Below, one piece after another: positions 16,049-17,266 of a stretch of 17,266 nucleotides of DNA (within the stretch, counting starts at the first letter, position 1; each line of letters opens with the position of its first letter). The stretch lies in contig NZ_QTWS01000047.1 in the NCBI RefSeq assembly GCF_003461245.1, positions 1 through 17,266 on the forward strand, given 5' to 3'. Under the pieces are notes generated by a model. It was given only the letters and a program-made list of their open reading frames with translations. It had not been told where the DNA came from and did no database searches. Position numbers and translations under genes: made by a program. Source of the DNA: Blautia sp. AF19-10LB. GTDB taxonomy: Bacteria > Bacillota > Clostridia > Lachnospirales > Lachnospiraceae.

Positions 16049-16055
16049 TAAAATC

Positions 16056-16085
16056 GGAGGCGGTTTCCCTGCCGCTTCCATTTTT
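16056..16085 (+). terminator. Terminator after the RHS/candidate immunity unit
   Basis: GGAGGCGG (16056-16063) pairs with CCGCTTCC (16072-16079), one G-T, over an 8-base loop. TTTTT follows at 16081-16085 and a second T-run at 16091-16097. This separates the RHS pair from the holin/hydrolase pair, so the latter probably has its own promoter, which I could not identify. Confidence 0.8.
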
Positions 16086-16132
16086 ATACCTTTTTTTAAG
16101 AGATTTTTATACGAAAGATGAGGTGAAGGAAC

Positions 16133-16567
16133 ATGAAATATAAAATTTTTACAGCCACAGCACTGGCGGGTGGTACATTTGCAGCATTGTTTGGCGGATG
16201 GGATAAAGCTTTACAGACGTTGGTGATTTTTATGATTGTGGACTGGATCACAGGTGGCATTCTTCTGCCGGTAGTATTTGGCAGAAGTCCAAAGTCCCCA
16301 AACGGAGCACTGGAAAGCAGAGCCGGATGGAAAGGACTTTGTCGTAAGGCGATGACATTATTTTATGTGCTGATAGCAGCACAATTGGACAGTCTTCTTG
16401 GAATTGATTATGCACGGGATGTGGTCTGCGTTGGATTTATTGCGAATGAAACGTTATCCATTGTAGAAAATGCAGGACTGATGGGTATTCCGCTTCCGGA
16501 AGGAATTAAAAGAGTAGTGGATGTCCTGAAAACATCAGCAGAAAGTAAGATGAAGGAAAATGGCTAG
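16133..16567 (+). CDS. Phage_holin_4_1/TcdE-type holin
   Basis: This 144-residue membrane protein resembles the toxin-secretion/phage-lysis holin family that includes TcdE of Clostridioides difficile. Such holins oligomerise in the cytoplasmic membrane to release endolysins or, in some clostridia, large toxins that lack signal peptides. Hydrophobic segments are at about 7-22, 26-50 and 72-88, with a further one at 95-110. Typical family phrases are FMIVDWITGG (33-42), SRAGWKGLCRKAM (62-74) and the C-terminal ENAGLMGIPLPEGIKRVVDVLK. AGGTGAAGGA at 16121-16130 is a good ribosome site. The last 8 bases overlap the next gene, so the two are co-translated. It could be a prophage remnant, but no other phage genes are in view. 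Confidence 0.88.
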   Translation: MKYKIFTATALAGGTFAALFGGWDKALQTLVIFMIVDWITGGILLPVVFGRSPKSPNGALESRAGWKGLCRKAMTLFYVLIAAQLDSLLGIDYARDVVCVGFIANETLSIVENAGLMGIPLPEGIKRVVDVLKTSAESKMKENG

Positions 16568-17222
16568 ACTGAAAGAACTGTTAAAACTGGCAGAACAGCA
16601 GATTGGGTATCAGGAAAAAGCATCAGCTGCGATGCTGGATGATCCACATGGGAATGCCGGATATAATAACTATACAAAATATGCAAGAGATGTAAATAAC
16701 TGGGGACTGGATGGATGTCAGGGACAACCCTGGTGTGCGACGTATCAGTTCTGGCTGGAAGCCAGGATATTTGGAGTAGAGACAGCATTAAAACATTTTT
16801 GCATGAGCAGAAACAGTTATCGTGCCTATAACTGTTTTGAGATCTATGATGCATTTGAGAGAAAAGGAAAAATTTCCAGAAGTCCCGGAATTGGCTCACT
16901 GATAGTATTTCGACATTCGCATATAGGACGGGTAATTGATGTCAGGAATGGATATGTTTATACGAATGAAGGAAATACTTCTGCACTATATGGCGATAGT
17001 AACGGCGGTACTGTAAAAACCAAGAAATATCAGATCGGAGATTCATCAATAAAAGGGTATTGCCTGATAGATTATAAAGAGGACAATACTACGATTTCAG
17101 AAGATCAGGCAGACACGAAACAGGAAAATTTGCGTGTAAAGGAATATCAGGAATGGCTGAATTACTGGTATGGAACGCTTCTGAAAAAACACTGTGGCAG
17201 CATTTTGACTTTAGGACAATAA
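16560..17222 (+). CDS. CHAP/NlpC-P60-like peptidoglycan hydrolase, C-terminal binding domain apparently truncated
   Basis: This 220-residue protein has the layout of a cysteine-histidine murein hydrolase (endolysin or amidase). The likely nucleophile is Cys59 in QGQPWCATYQFW. His121 (HSHIGRVID) is the probable base, and the NEGNTS segment (136-141) supplies the polar residue. The N-terminal LLKLAEQQIGYQEK followed by YNNYTKYA is typical of clostridial prophage lysins. A linker (173-190) leads to VKEYQEWLNYWYGTLLKK, which looks like the first helix of a peptidoglycan-binding domain, but the frame stops at LTLGQ. It overlaps the holin gene by 8 bases, an arrangement typical of lysis cassettes, and would act on the wall after the holin opens the membrane. 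Confidence 0.8.
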   Translation: MARLKELLKLAEQQIGYQEKASAAMLDDPHGNAGYNNYTKYARDVNNWGLDGCQGQPWCATYQFWLEARIFGVETALKHFCMSRNSYRAYNCFEIYDAFERKGKISRSPGIGSLIVFRHSHIGRVIDVRNGYVYTNEGNTSALYGDSNGGTVKTKKYQIGDSSIKGYCLIDYKEDNTTISEDQADTKQENLRVKEYQEWLNYWYGTLLKKHCGSILTLGQ

Positions 17223-17264
17223 GCGGGAATCCTCGGCAATTCAATTACCGAGATGAAAGCGTAG
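17223..17264 (+). pseudogene. Possible remnant of the hydrolase's wall-binding domain beyond the stop codon
   Basis: Reading on in the same frame past the TAA at 17220-17222 gives AGILGNSITEMKA and then TAG at 17262-17264. The GILGNS-T pattern resembles the DGxxGxxT segment of peptidoglycan-binding domains, which would be expected here after the VKEYQEWL helix. This suggests an originally longer hydrolase shortened by a nonsense change, although the segment is short and chance similarity cannot be excluded. Confidence 0.35.
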
Positions 17265-17266
17265 GA

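Overview
The window comes from a spore-forming, low-to-moderate G+C Gram-positive bacterium, most likely a gut Lachnospiraceae (Clostridia). The evidence is the pair of sporulation genes gpr and spoIIP, AGGAGG-type ribosome sites, the short clostridial form of NadB, and a NiaR-regulated NAD operon. This placement is inferred from gene content and protein sequence, not from a marker gene.

Layout from left to right. Bases 1-60 look like the right end of an IS200/IS605-type element, with the hairpin found at the 3' end of TnpB guide RNA; the transposase would lie outside the window. Next is a complete Rpn/PD-(D/E)XK nuclease-like gene (260-1195) with its own terminator. Bases 1312-5082 hold the de novo NAD operon nadB-nadC-niaR-nadA. 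It has a consensus sigma-A promoter whose -35 box lies inside a perfect NiaR-type operator, and it ends in a terminator. The encoded repressor sits between nadC and nadA, so the operon is probably autoregulated by niacin. The convergent rpsT gene (ribosomal protein S20, TTG start) follows on the minus strand. It is separated from nadA by a nearly bidirectional terminator and a 26-base perfect palindrome. Then come gpr (spore germination protease) and spoIIP (engulfment amidase) on the plus strand. The order rpsT-gpr-spoIIP is the same as in Bacillus, where lepA follows.

From about 8172 to the end the window is accessory DNA. A 190-base A+T-rich leader with two inverted repeats precedes a 2199-residue RHS/YD-repeat protein. 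This protein has a DNRLRE-like domain, three tandem bacterial SH3-like units, two jelly-roll-like segments, an intact RHS core and an unrecognised 200-residue C-terminal module. An A+T-rich two-helix membrane protein follows and is a candidate immunity protein. After a terminator come a TcdE/phage_holin_4_1-type holin and, overlapping it by 8 bases, a cysteine/histidine peptidoglycan hydrolase whose C-terminal wall-binding domain appears to be cut by a stop codon.

The most interesting hypothesis concerns export. The giant RHS protein has no recognisable signal peptide and has an in-frame stop directly upstream of its start, yet it sits next to a holin and a murein hydrolase. It could be a polymorphic toxin released by holin/endolysin action, as proposed for clostridial toxins that depend on TcdE. 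The individual parts are recognised from sequence; the working system is inference.
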